From Leclercia sp. UBA7405 (lineage in GTDB: Bacteria; Pseudomonadota; Gammaproteobacteria; Enterobacterales; Enterobacteriaceae), in assembly GCA_002469605.1 (NCBI GenBank), contig DKMV01000114.1, positions 252 through 14,884 on the forward strand: DNA of 14,633 nucleotides, in the 5' to 3' direction. Below are positions 1 to 8,038 of this stretch, in pieces. Made by a program: the position numbers and the translations under genes. Within the stretch, counting starts at the first letter, position 1, and each line of letters opens with the position of its first letter. Below the pieces are notes generated by a model that was given only the letters and a program-made list of their open reading frames with translations, was not told the origin of the DNA and made no database searches.

Positions 1-750
1 CGGCAGCAGGCAGGCATCTTTCACTTTGCGCGGGTCGGCGCTGTAGACCCCGGCCACGTCACTCCAGATGGTGACGCGGGAGACCCCCGCCAGGGCACCG
101 ATCTGAGTTGCTGAATAGTCGGAGCCATTACGCCCCAGCAGCACGGTTTCACCCGCGTTGCTGCGGCTGATAAAGCCGGTGACCACAATGCGTTTACCCG
201 GATGCTGCACCAGCAACTGTTGCAGCAGCGGATAAGAGAGGCCTTCGTCTACCTGCGGCTGGGCGGCACGCTCGGCGCGCAGGAAGTCGCGCGCGTCGAG
301 CCACGCGGCCTCCAGCCCCTGCTGTTGCAGCACTGCCGCCATCAGGCGCGCGGACCAGACTTCACCGTGGCCGACCACTTCCGCATACACCGCGTCGGTG
401 ATGCCGCTGTCGAGCAGCGCCGCCAGGCGTTCGAGGTCCTGAATAAAGGTGCTAATCAGGCCATCCGCCACCTCGGCAGGCAGCAGGCCGGCGATCAGCT
501 CGCTCTGGTAACGGCGTAACGACTGTTGAACCTGATGCGCAGAAAGGCGATCGGTCTGGCTTAACTTCAGCCAGCTAATCAACTGGTTGGTGGTGCTGCC
601 CGCCGCGGAGACAACCATCATGTCTTCCGGCATCGAATATTCCGCCATGATACCCGCAACCCGCAGGTAACATTTCACATCAGCAAGACTACTACCACCA
701 AACTTGTGCAGTTGACGACCCTTCGCCCCTGCCTGCGCTATCACACTCAT
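1..750 (-). CDS. metL: Bifunctional aspartokinase II / homoserine dehydrogenase II, N-terminal part (cut by window edge)
   Basis: Only the first 250 codons are present; E. coli MetL is about 810 residues, so most of the homoserine dehydrogenase half lies outside the window. The visible part is the aspartokinase catalytic domain, which phosphorylates aspartate as the first step toward methionine. The kinase signature KFGGSS is at residues 16-21, LLGRNGSDYSAT lies at about 204-215, and SDVAGVYSADPR at 230-241, all typical of the amino-acid-kinase fold. The ATG lies two bases after the metB stop codon (TAA TC ATG), so translation is probably coupled to metB and both are transcribed as metBL. The reading frame is open to the window edge with no stop. 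MetL is the methionine-repressed isozyme, and the MetJ operator ahead of metB would control it. Identification is secure; only the C-terminal part is unseen. Confidence 0.97.
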   Translation of the reverse strand, partial: MSVIAQAGAKGRQLHKFGGSSLADVKCYLRVAGIMAEYSMPEDMMVVSAAGSTTNQLISWLKLSQTDRLSAHQVQQSLRRYQSELIAGLLPAEVADGLISTFIQDLERLAALLDSGITDAVYAEVVGHGEVWSARLMAAVLQQQGLEAAWLDARDFLRAERAAQPQVDEGLSYPLLQQLLVQHPGKRIVVTGFISRSNAGETVLLGRNGSDYSATQIGALAGVSRVTIWSDVAGVYSADPRKVKDACLLP

Positions 751-752
751 GA

Positions 753-1913
753 TTACCCCTTGGCTGCGATCCGGAAGCCATTTTCCAGATCGGCAATTAA
801 ATCTTCACAATCTTCAATACCGGTCGAGATGCGCAACAGCGTCTCAGAGATCCCGGCGGCGGCACGCGCTTCTGGCGCCATGCCTGCGTGCGTCATTGTT
901 GCGGCGTGGGAGATTAAGCTTTCGACTCCCCCTAAAGATTCCGCCAGCGTAAACAGCGACAGCCCGCTCAGGAAGCGACGCAGCGTCTGCTCGTCGCCAT
1001 CCAGTTCAAAACTTAACATCGCCCCGAAGCCCTTCTGTTGACGGGCCGCAATCTCGTGCCCCTGATTTTCCGGCAGCGACGGATGATAGAGCTTTTTCAC
1101 CAGCGGCTGCGTCTTCAGGAAATCGACAATCGCCTGGGCATTGCGTTGGGCCACTTCCATGCGCGGCGACAGCGTACGCAGCCCGCGCAGCAGCAGGTAG
1201 CTGTCAAAGGCGCTGCCGGTGACGCCAATATTATTCGCCCACCATGCCAGTTCGGTGACAAGCTCCGGATCTTTGGCAATCACCACCCCGGCTACCACGT
1301 CCGAGTGGCCGTTCAGGTATTTAGTACATGAATGCAATACCAGATCCGCACCCAGCGCCAGCGGGTTCTGTAGCGCCGGACTGAGGAAGGTATTATCCAC
1401 TACACTTATCGCTCCCGCATCCCTTGCGAGCTGACAAATTTTTGCAATGTCTACCACGCGCAGCAGCGGGTTGCTCGGGCTTTCGACTAAAACCAGCTTT
1501 GGCTTCTCTGCCAGCGCCTGTTTAAGCGCCTGCTCATCGCCCTGATCGACAAAGCGCACGCGATAGCAGCCGCGCTTCGCCAGGCTGTCGAACAGGCGGT
1601 AGCTGCCGCCGTAGCAGTCGTGCGGCGCCACCAGCAGATCGCCAGGCTTCAGGAAGACGGTGGTCACCAGGTGAATAGCCGACATGCCGGTATTAGTCAG
1701 TACCGCACCTGCACCACCTTCCAGCTCCGCCAGCGCACGCTGGGTAACATCACGCGTAGGGTTGCCACGACGCGAGTAGTCATGCGCGCGCGGTTCATTA
1801 AATCCGGTGAAGTTATAAGTACTGGAGAGATGAATCGGCGGAACGACGCAGCCGTACTGCTCGTCGTCATTCAATCCGCTACGCACTGCGATGGTGGCCT
1901 GTTTACGCGTCAT
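753..1913 (-). CDS. metB: Cystathionine gamma-synthase
   Basis: This cytosolic PLP enzyme of the Cys/Met metabolism family joins O-succinylhomoserine and cysteine into cystathionine in methionine synthesis. It has 386 residues, the same length as E. coli MetB. Visible active-site residues are the YSRRGNPT loop with Tyr46 and Arg48/Arg49, Tyr101 in the HDCYGG segment (stacks on PLP), Asp173 in VVDNTF, and the PLP Schiff-base lysine Lys198 in HSCTKYLNGHSD. The start is the ATG at 1911-1913, with an AGGA Shine-Dalgarno sequence at 1924-1927, about 10 nt upstream. It is first in the metBL operon and diverges from metJ. Four contiguous met boxes overlap its promoter, so repression by MetJ with S-adenosylmethionine is expected. 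Nothing in the protein looks broken. Confidence 0.98.
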   Translation of the reverse strand: MTRKQATIAVRSGLNDDEQYGCVVPPIHLSSTYNFTGFNEPRAHDYSRRGNPTRDVTQRALAELEGGAGAVLTNTGMSAIHLVTTVFLKPGDLLVAPHDCYGGSYRLFDSLAKRGCYRVRFVDQGDEQALKQALAEKPKLVLVESPSNPLLRVVDIAKICQLARDAGAISVVDNTFLSPALQNPLALGADLVLHSCTKYLNGHSDVVAGVVIAKDPELVTELAWWANNIGVTGSAFDSYLLLRGLRTLSPRMEVAQRNAQAIVDFLKTQPLVKKLYHPSLPENQGHEIAARQQKGFGAMLSFELDGDEQTLRRFLSGLSLFTLAESLGGVESLISHAATMTHAGMAPEARAAAGISETLLRISTGIEDCEDLIADLENGFRIAAKG

Positions 1914-1967
1914 GGTGAAGGCTTCCTGGCTTATGGGATGAAAAGTCAGGCACCAGAGTAAACACTC

Positions 1968-1996
1968 ATTATATAGACGTCAATACATCTGGACAT
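1968..1996 (-). promoter_or_regulatory. metBL promoter
   Basis: On the minus strand a perfect TATAAT (1968-1973) lies where a -10 element for metB would be. The matching -35 region (about 1990-1996) is weak (TGTCCA with a 16-bp spacer). The predicted start near 1961 gives a leader of roughly 48 nt. Both elements sit inside or against the met box array, which fits repression by MetJ occluding RNA polymerase. An alternative reading (TTGACG with TACTCT, 17-bp spacer) has a poorer -10. Confidence 0.6.
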
Positions 1997-2006
1997 CTAA
2001 ACTTCT
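1975..2006. promoter_or_regulatory. MetJ operator: four contiguous met boxes
   Basis: Four head-to-tail 8-bp units match the met box consensus AGACGTCT: AGACGTCA (1975-1982), ATACATCT (1983-1990), GGACATCT (1991-1998) and AAACTTCT (1999-2006). A weaker fifth unit, TTGCGTAT, follows at 2007-2014. MetJ dimers are known to bind tandem met boxes cooperatively with S-adenosylmethionine as corepressor. The array lies between the divergent metB and metJ start codons and covers the metB promoter, and it ends just before the metJ promoter -35, so it could regulate both. Confidence 0.85.
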
Positions 2007-2017
2007 TTGCGTATAGA

Positions 2018-2046
2018 TTGAGCAATGCGCAAATAGCCGTTAAAAT
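2018..2046 (+). promoter_or_regulatory. metJ promoter
   Basis: TTGAGC (2018-2023), a 17-bp spacer and TAAAAT (2041-2046) form a good sigma-70 promoter reading toward metJ. The predicted start is near 2053, giving a leader of about 138 nt before the metJ ATG. The -35 lies 11 bp beyond the fourth met box, which fits autoregulation. Other metJ promoters may exist. Confidence 0.6.
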
Positions 2047-2080
2047 TATATGCTTTAGCGCATAACGCAGAGGCAAATCC

Positions 2081-2257
2081 GTGTCACGATGGCGTCTCTA
2101 CGGTAAACTACGCGAGATTATGGCGCGCTACCCGGCGAACCGCTGCGGTGTCGGCCTCATATTAATGACTGAGAGGATTAAAGGTATCTCATGGCTGAAT
2201 GGAGCGGCGAATATATCAGCCCCTACGCTGAGCACGGTAAGAAGAGTGAACAAGTAA
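2081..2257 (+). CDS. Candidate leader ORF overlapping the start of metJ (58 codons, uncertain)
   Basis: A GTG-initiated frame of 58 codons starts in the metJ leader and ends with TAA at 2255-2257, overlapping the first 67 bases of metJ in another frame. An AGAGG Shine-Dalgarno-like sequence at 2069-2073 sits 7 nt before the GTG, and the predicted metJ promoter would start transcription about 28 nt upstream. The predicted product begins [20 protein letters not shown] and is basic. I recognise no family. If translated, ribosomes on this frame would run over the metJ start region and could affect its initiation. It may equally be a chance open frame, because roughly 40% of it simply reads metJ out of frame. 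The start signals are visible; the function is unknown. Confidence 0.25.
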   Translation: MSRWRLYGKLREIMARYPANRCGVGLILMTERIKGISWLNGAANISAPTLSTVRRVNK

Positions 2258-2508
2258 AAAAAATTACGGTTTCCATTCCTCTGAAGGTGTTAAAGATCCT
2301 CACCGATGAACGCACGCGTCGTCAGGTGAACAACCTGCGTCACGCTACCAACAGCGAACTGCTGTGCGAAGCGTTTCTGCACGCGTTTACCGGCCAGCCT
2401 TTGCCAAATGACGAAGACCTGCGCAAAGAGCGTAGCGATGAAATTCCGGAAGAGGCGAAGGTGATCATGCGTGAACTGGGTATCGACCCGGATACGTGGG
2501 AATACTGA
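2191..2508 (+). CDS. metJ: Methionine repressor MetJ
   Basis: MetJ is a cytosolic ribbon-helix-helix repressor that binds met boxes with S-adenosylmethionine as corepressor and shuts down methionine biosynthesis genes. It has 105 residues, exactly the E. coli length. The DNA-contacting beta-strand is in the [20 protein letters not shown] segment (about residues 23-42), and the following helices carry [20 protein letters not shown]. The ATG at 2191 is preceded by GAGAGG (2171-2176) and AAAGG (2180-2184). It is transcribed divergently from metBL across the operator it should recognise. A strong hairpin with a T run follows immediately after the stop and ends the transcript against the convergent rpmE. 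Confidence 0.98.
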   Translation: MAEWSGEYISPYAEHGKKSEQVKKITVSIPLKVLKILTDERTRRQVNNLRHATNSELLCEAFLHAFTGQPLPNDEDLRKERSDEIPEEAKVIMRELGIDPDTWEY

Positions 2509-2519
2509 TTTGCAGAGAC

Positions 2520-2548
2520 AAAAAAGGCGCCGTCAGGCGCCTTTTTTT
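2520..2548. terminator. Bidirectional intrinsic terminator between metJ and rpmE
   Basis: GGCGCC (2526-2531), loop GTCA and GGCGCC (2536-2541) form a perfect 6-bp GC stem. It is extended by six A residues upstream pairing with a seven-T run downstream (2542-2548). Since A and T tracts flank both sides, it works for the plus-strand metJ transcript and for the minus-strand rpmE transcript, which converge here. Confidence 0.9.
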
Positions 2549-2555
2549 CGGATGC

Positions 2556-2768
2556 TTATTTCGCGCCCGGGATGCTGAAACGCTTGTTGAAGCGGTCAAC
2601 ACGGCCACCGGTTGCAACATCACGCTGCTTACCAGTGTAGAACGGGTGGCATTTAGCGCAAACGTCCAGGTTCAGATCGTGACCCACGGTGGAGCGGATC
2701 TGGATAGAGTTACCGCAAGAGCAGTTTGCAGTAATCATTTCGTATTTCGGGTGAATATCTTTTTTCAT
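2556..2768 (-). CDS. rpmE: 50S ribosomal protein bL31 (zinc-binding form)
   Basis: This is a 70-residue protein of the large ribosomal subunit that helps bridge the subunits. It starts [20 protein letters not shown] and matches the E. coli length. Four cysteines (Cys16, Cys18, Cys37, Cys40) make the zinc-binding site, so this is the C+ form rather than the zinc-free paralogue induced under zinc limitation. The ATG at 2766-2768 has a GAGG Shine-Dalgarno sequence at 2776-2779, 7 nt upstream. A strong promoter lies about 100 bases upstream and the leader between them is structured (see findings). It converges on metJ with only the shared terminator between. In E. coli, as I recall, yiiX sits between these two genes; it is absent here. 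Confidence 0.98.
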   Translation of the reverse strand: MKKDIHPKYEMITANCSCGNSIQIRSTVGHDLNLDVCAKCHPFYTGKQRDVATGGRVDRFNKRFSIPGAK

Positions 2769-2780
2769 GGGAGAACCTCA

Positions 2781-2811
2781 GTTAAGGCCGCGTCGCTCTT
2801 CCAGCCCTAAC
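2781..2811 (-). promoter_or_regulatory. Hairpin abutting the rpmE ribosome binding site
   Basis: In the rpmE transcript GTTAGGGC (from 2811 to 2804) can pair with GCCTTAAC (2788 to 2781), an 8-bp stem with one G-U pair and a 15-nt loop. The stem ends one base before the TGAGG that contains the Shine-Dalgarno sequence. Its position suggests a role in translation control. Autogenous control of rpmE by bL31 has been reported in E. coli as I recall; linking it to this hairpin is inference. Confidence 0.45.
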
Positions 2812-2842
2812 GCCAGACACCACGCGATGTTGAATGTAAGTT

Positions 2843-2865
2843 CTTTGGCGCAAAGTGCACCAAAG
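2843..2865 (-). promoter_or_regulatory. 5'-terminal hairpin of the rpmE leader
   Basis: The minus-strand transcript reads CTTTGGTGC, loop ACTTT, GCGCCAAAG: a 9-bp stem with one G-U pair. The predicted transcription start (about 2866) places it at the very 5' end of the mRNA, where such a hairpin could protect against 5'-dependent decay. There is no T run, so it is not a terminator. Confidence 0.45.
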
Positions 2866-2872
2866 GCGGCGA

Positions 2873-2901
2873 ATCATACAGAATTTAACCAGCCTATGCA
2901 A
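2873..2901 (-). promoter_or_regulatory. rpmE promoter
   Basis: On the minus strand TTGCAT (2896-2901), a 17-bp spacer and TATGAT (2873-2878) give a strong sigma-70 promoter, as expected for a ribosomal protein gene. The transcript would start near 2866, giving a leader of about 98 nt. Confidence 0.7.
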
Positions 2902-2906
2902 ACTGA

Positions 2907-5165
<2,259 letters not shown>

Positions 5166-5300
5166 TTAACGGTGGGAGGCGGATCGTAAAATTCAATGCT
5201 CATCACACTTTTTATGAAATTTCTGTAACCGATTCCATTAACTATCTGCTAAAAATGTGTGGGATTAAAAAAGCGGTGATACGCCTGTGAGGAGAAGACG

Positions 5301-6326
5301 TTGAAGTCCAGGAAAGAGGTCGCTTCGGCGACTATGAAAGATGTAGCCCTGAAAGCTAAAGTCTCAACGGCAACCGTATCCCGAGCCCTGATGAACCCTG
5401 ATAAAGTCTCTCAGTCTACGCGCAACCGCGTTGAACAGGCGGCGCTCGAGGTGGGTTACCTGCCGCAGGCAATGGGGCGTAACGTTAAACGCAATGAGTC
5501 CCGCACCATCCTGGTCATCGTGCCCGATATCTGCGATCCCTTTTTCAGCGAAATCCTGCGCGGCATCGAAGTGACGGCGGCAGCTGAAGGCTATCTGGTG
5601 TTGATTGGCGACTGCGCCCACCAGAATCAGCAGGAAAAAACCTTTATTGATTTAATTATCACCAAGCAGATCGACGGCATGCTGCTGCTCGGCTCGCGCC
5701 TGCCGTTCGATGCCAGCATTGAAGAGCAGCGCAACCTGCCGCCGATGGTGATGGCGAACGAATTTGCTCCCGAGCTGGAGCTGCCGACGGTGCACATTGA
5801 TAACCTCACCGCCGCCTTTAACGCCGTGAACTATCTGCAGGAGCTGGGGCATAAACGCATCGGCTGTATCGCCGGGCCGGAAGAGATGCCCCTGTGCCAC
5901 TACCGGCTTCAGGGCTACGTGCAGGCCCTGCGCCGTGCGGGAGCGACGGTGGACCCGCACTATATCGCGCGGGGCGATTTTACCTATGCCGCCGGCGGAA
6001 TGGCGCTGGAGAAGCTGCTGGCACTGCCCGAGCCGCCTACCGCCGTCTTCTGCCACAGCGATATCATGGCGCTGGGCGCCCTCTCCTGCGCAAAACGCCG
6101 GGGTCTGCGGGTGCCGCAGGATCTCTCCATCATCGGCTTCGATAACATTTCACTGTCTGAGTTTTGCGATCCGCCTCTGACCACCGTCTCCCAGCCGCGT
6201 TTTGATATTGGACGCGAAGCGATGCTCCTTTTGCTTGATCAGCTGCATGGTCAGACGGTCAGCAGCGGTTCACGCTTGCTGGATTGCGAATTGATCCTGC
6301 GCGGCTCTACGCGGGCGCCTGCGTAA
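5301..6326 (+). CDS. cytR: Transcriptional repressor CytR (LacI family)
   Basis: CytR is a cytosolic LacI-family repressor that acts together with CRP to control nucleoside uptake and catabolism genes; cytidine relieves repression. It has 341 residues, the E. coli length. The N-terminal helix-turn-helix and hinge are at about residues 12-60 (MKDVALKAKVSTATVSRALM near the start), followed by a periplasmic-binding-protein-like effector domain (TILVIVPDICDPFF onward, GFDNIS near 274-279). The start is a TTG at 5301, supported by GAGGAG at 5289-5294 with 6-nt spacing. An internal ATG at 5334 would remove the first 11 residues and has no comparable ribosome binding site. No terminator is seen between priA and cytR, and I could not assign a convincing promoter in the 135-bp gap. 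Confidence 0.97.
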   Translation: MKSRKEVASATMKDVALKAKVSTATVSRALMNPDKVSQSTRNRVEQAALEVGYLPQAMGRNVKRNESRTILVIVPDICDPFFSEILRGIEVTAAAEGYLVLIGDCAHQNQQEKTFIDLIITKQIDGMLLLGSRLPFDASIEEQRNLPPMVMANEFAPELELPTVHIDNLTAAFNAVNYLQELGHKRIGCIAGPEEMPLCHYRLQGYVQALRRAGATVDPHYIARGDFTYAAGGMALEKLLALPEPPTAVFCHSDIMALGALSCAKRRGLRVPQDLSIIGFDNISLSEFCDPPLTTVSQPRFDIGREAMLLLLDQLHGQTVSSGSRLLDCELILRGSTRAPA

Positions 6327-6362
6327 AGTAAGCAGCTTTCAGACTCCCTTATCTGGTCAAAG

Positions 6363-6389
6363 GCCCGCCGCTTAAGTAACATGGCGGGC
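6363..6389 (+). terminator. GC hairpin between cytR and ftsN, possible weak terminator
   Basis: GCCCGCC (6363-6369) and GGCGGGC (6383-6389) form a perfect 7-bp stem around a 13-nt loop. No T run follows (TGACAAACG), so intrinsic termination would be inefficient. It may instead stabilise the cytR 3' end. Confidence 0.4.
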
Positions 6390-6419
6390 TGACAAACGAA
6401 TAAATACAGCGAAACGATA

Positions 6420-7406
6420 GTGGCACAACGAGATTATGTACGTCGCGGTCAGCCGGCACCTTCGCGACGCAAAAAGAGTAGCCCACGCAAGCAGCAACGG
6501 AACCTGCCTGCTGTCTCGCCGGCGATGATCGCCATTGCCGCGGCTGTCGTGGTGGCTTTTGTTGGCGGCCTGTACTTTATTACTCATCATAAAAAAGAAG
6601 AGTCAGAGGCGCTTCAGAGCAGTAAGGTCGCCGGTAATGGTCTGCCGCCAAAGCCTGAAGAGCGCTGGCGCTATATTAAAGAGCTTGAGAGCCGCCAGCC
6701 GGGCGTGCGTGCGCCAACCGAACCCTCAGCCGGGGGAGAGGTGGTTAACCCGAACCAGCTGACCAACGAACAGCGCCAGCTGCTGGCTCAGATGCAGGCC
6801 GATATGCGCCAGCAGCCTACCCAGCTGAATGAAGTGCCGTGGAATGAGCAGACGCCGGCCCAGCGTCAGCAAACGCTGCAACGTCAGCGCCAACAGCAGC
6901 AGCAACAACAGCAGTGGGCACAGAACCAGACGGTACAGCAGCCGAAAGCCCAGCCGCGAGCGGTTGAACAACCGTATCAGCAGCCCCAGCAGCAGACGCG
7001 TACCGTTCAGACACAGGCAGCCCAGCAGCCGAAAACGCAGCCGGTAAGGCAAAACCAGCCGTATCAGGATCTGCTGCAAACCCCTGCGCACACCACGGCG
7101 CAACAGCCGAAAACGCAGCAGGCCGCGCCGGTCACGAAAGAGACCGAGGCGCCGAAGCAGACGGCAGAGAAGAAAGACGAACGCCGCTGGATGGTACAGT
7201 GCGGCTCCTTTAAAGGGGCTGAGCAGGCCGAAACGGTGCGCGCCCAGCTGGCCTTCGAAGGCTTTGACTCACGCATTACCACCAATAACGGCTGGAATCG
7301 CGTGGTGATTGGCCCGGTCAAAGGTAAAGAGAACGCCGACGGCACCATTGCCCGTCTGAAGCTGGCTGGTCACGCGAACTGCATTCGACTCGCATCCGGG
7401 GGTTGA
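6420..7406 (+). CDS. ftsN: Cell division protein FtsN
   Basis: FtsN is a bitopic inner-membrane protein that triggers septal peptidoglycan synthesis and is among the last essential divisome components to arrive. The start is GTG at 6420 with a weak ribosome binding site. A short basic cytoplasmic tail (MAQRDYVRRG, the FtsA-contacting end) precedes one membrane segment at about 34-54. The periplasmic essential region contains EERWRYIKELE with Trp83, Tyr85 and Leu89, the residues known as functionally important in E. coli. A long glutamine-rich linker (about 120-240) follows. The SPOR domain, which binds denuded glycan, occupies about 253-328, with Cys261 and Cys321 placed to form the known disulfide. 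At 328 residues it is about nine longer than E. coli FtsN; the extra length appears to be in the linker. Its stop codon overlaps the hslV heat-shock promoter. Confidence 0.97.
   Translation: MAQRDYVRRGQPAPSRRKKSSPRKQQRNLPAVSPAMIAIAAAVVVAFVGGLYFITHHKKEESEALQSSKVAGNGLPPKPEERWRYIKELESRQPGVRAPTEPSAGGEVVNPNQLTNEQRQLLAQMQADMRQQPTQLNEVPWNEQTPAQRQQTLQRQRQQQQQQQQWAQNQTVQQPKAQPRAVEQPYQQPQQQTRTVQTQAAQQPKTQPVRQNQPYQDLLQTPAHTTAQQPKTQQAAPVTKETEAPKQTAEKKDERRWMVQCGSFKGAEQAETVRAQLAFEGFDSRITTNNGWNRVVIGPVKGKENADGTIARLKLAGHANCIRLASGG
6936..7121 (+). repeat. Three degenerate QQPKxQ-coding repeats in the FtsN linker
   Basis: In-frame copies encode QQPKAQP (from 6936), QQPKTQP (from 7023) and QQPKTQQ (from 7101), nearly identical at DNA level around CAGCCGAAAACGCAG. 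A CAG/CAA-rich tract lies just upstream at about 6891-6914. Such glutamine tracts expand and contract by slippage and account for length differences in FtsN linkers. The repeats have no known catalytic role. Confidence 0.7.
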
Positions 7407-7429
7407 AACCCCCAAATTCCCCCCCATCT
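7403..7429 (+). promoter_or_regulatory. Sigma-32 heat-shock promoter of hslVU
   Basis: TTGAAA (7403-7408), a 13-bp spacer and CCCCATCT (7422-7429) match the sigma-32 consensus (CTTGAAA, 13-15 bp, CCCCATnT) very closely. The -35 overlaps the ftsN stop codon (TGA at 7404-7406). This fits the known heat-shock control of hslVU. Transcription should start near 7436, just before the leader hairpin. Confidence 0.9.
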
Positions 7430-7441
7430 ATAATCCTATTC

Positions 7442-7465
7442 AGCCCCGGGCAGCGTCCCGGGGCT
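7442..7465 (+). promoter_or_regulatory. Stem-loop in the hslVU 5' untranslated region
   Basis: AGCCCCGGG (7442-7450) and CCCGGGGCT (7457-7465) form a perfect 9-bp stem with a 6-nt loop CAGCGT. It lies within a few bases of the predicted transcript start and about 20 nt before the Shine-Dalgarno sequence. A leader stem-loop that raises hslVU mRNA stability has been described in E. coli (from memory); this looks like its equivalent. No T run follows, so it is not an ftsN terminator. Confidence 0.75.
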
Positions 7466-7498
7466 ACTATTCCGATTTTGTAACCAGGGGGTCTGCTC

Positions 7499-8029
7499 GT
7501 GACAACAATAGTAAGTGTACGCCGTAACGGTCAGGTGGTAATTGCCGGTGATGGCCAGGCCACGCTGGGTAATACCGTCATGAAAGGCAACGTGAAAAAA
7601 GTTCGCCGTCTCTATAACGACAAAGTGATCGCCGGTTTTGCAGGCGGCACCGCGGATGCCTTCACGCTGTTTGAACTGTTCGAACGTAAACTGGAAATGC
7701 ACCAAGGACATCTGGTGAAAGCCGCCGTTGAGCTGGCGAAAGACTGGCGTACCGACCGCATGCTGCGCAAGCTCGAAGCGCTGCTGGCCGTCGCGGATGA
7801 AAACGCCTCGCTTATTATCACCGGTAACGGCGACGTTGTGCAGCCAGAAAACGACCTGATTGCTATCGGCTCTGGCGGCCCGTACGCCCAGGCAGCAGCC
7901 CGCGCGCTGCTGGAAAATACCGATATGAACGCTCGTGATATTGCGGTTAAGGCATTGGATATTGCAGGCGATATCTGCATCTATACCAACCATAACCACA
8001 CCATCGAAGAATTGAACTCCAAAGCGTAA
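7499..8029 (+). CDS. hslV: ATP-dependent protease peptidase subunit HslV (ClpQ)
   Basis: HslV is the proteasome-like peptidase of the cytosolic HslVU protease, which degrades misfolded and regulatory proteins in heat shock. It has 176 residues, the E. coli length. After removal of Met1 the catalytic N-terminal threonine is exposed (MTTIVSV), and Lys33 of the mature form lies in NVKKVRR. The chamber motif [13 protein letters not shown] and the helix [10 protein letters not shown] are also present. The start is GTG at 7499, with AGGGGG at 7486-7491 and 7-nt spacing. It is the first gene of hslVU, with hslU beginning 9 nt after its stop, and is driven by the sigma-32 promoter that overlaps the ftsN stop. 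Confidence 0.98.
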   Translation: MTTIVSVRRNGQVVIAGDGQATLGNTVMKGNVKKVRRLYNDKVIAGFAGGTADAFTLFELFERKLEMHQGHLVKAAVELAKDWRTDRMLRKLEALLAVADENASLIITGNGDVVQPENDLIAIGSGGPYAQAAARALLENTDMNARDIAVKALDIAGDICIYTNHNHTIEELNSKA

Positions 8030-8038
8030 GGATCGCCC

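Noticed and set aside
2496..2810. 104-codon plus-strand frame across rpmE
   Set aside because: It begins inside the end of metJ, runs through the terminator and is antisense to rpmE, which is certain from its four-cysteine zinc site.
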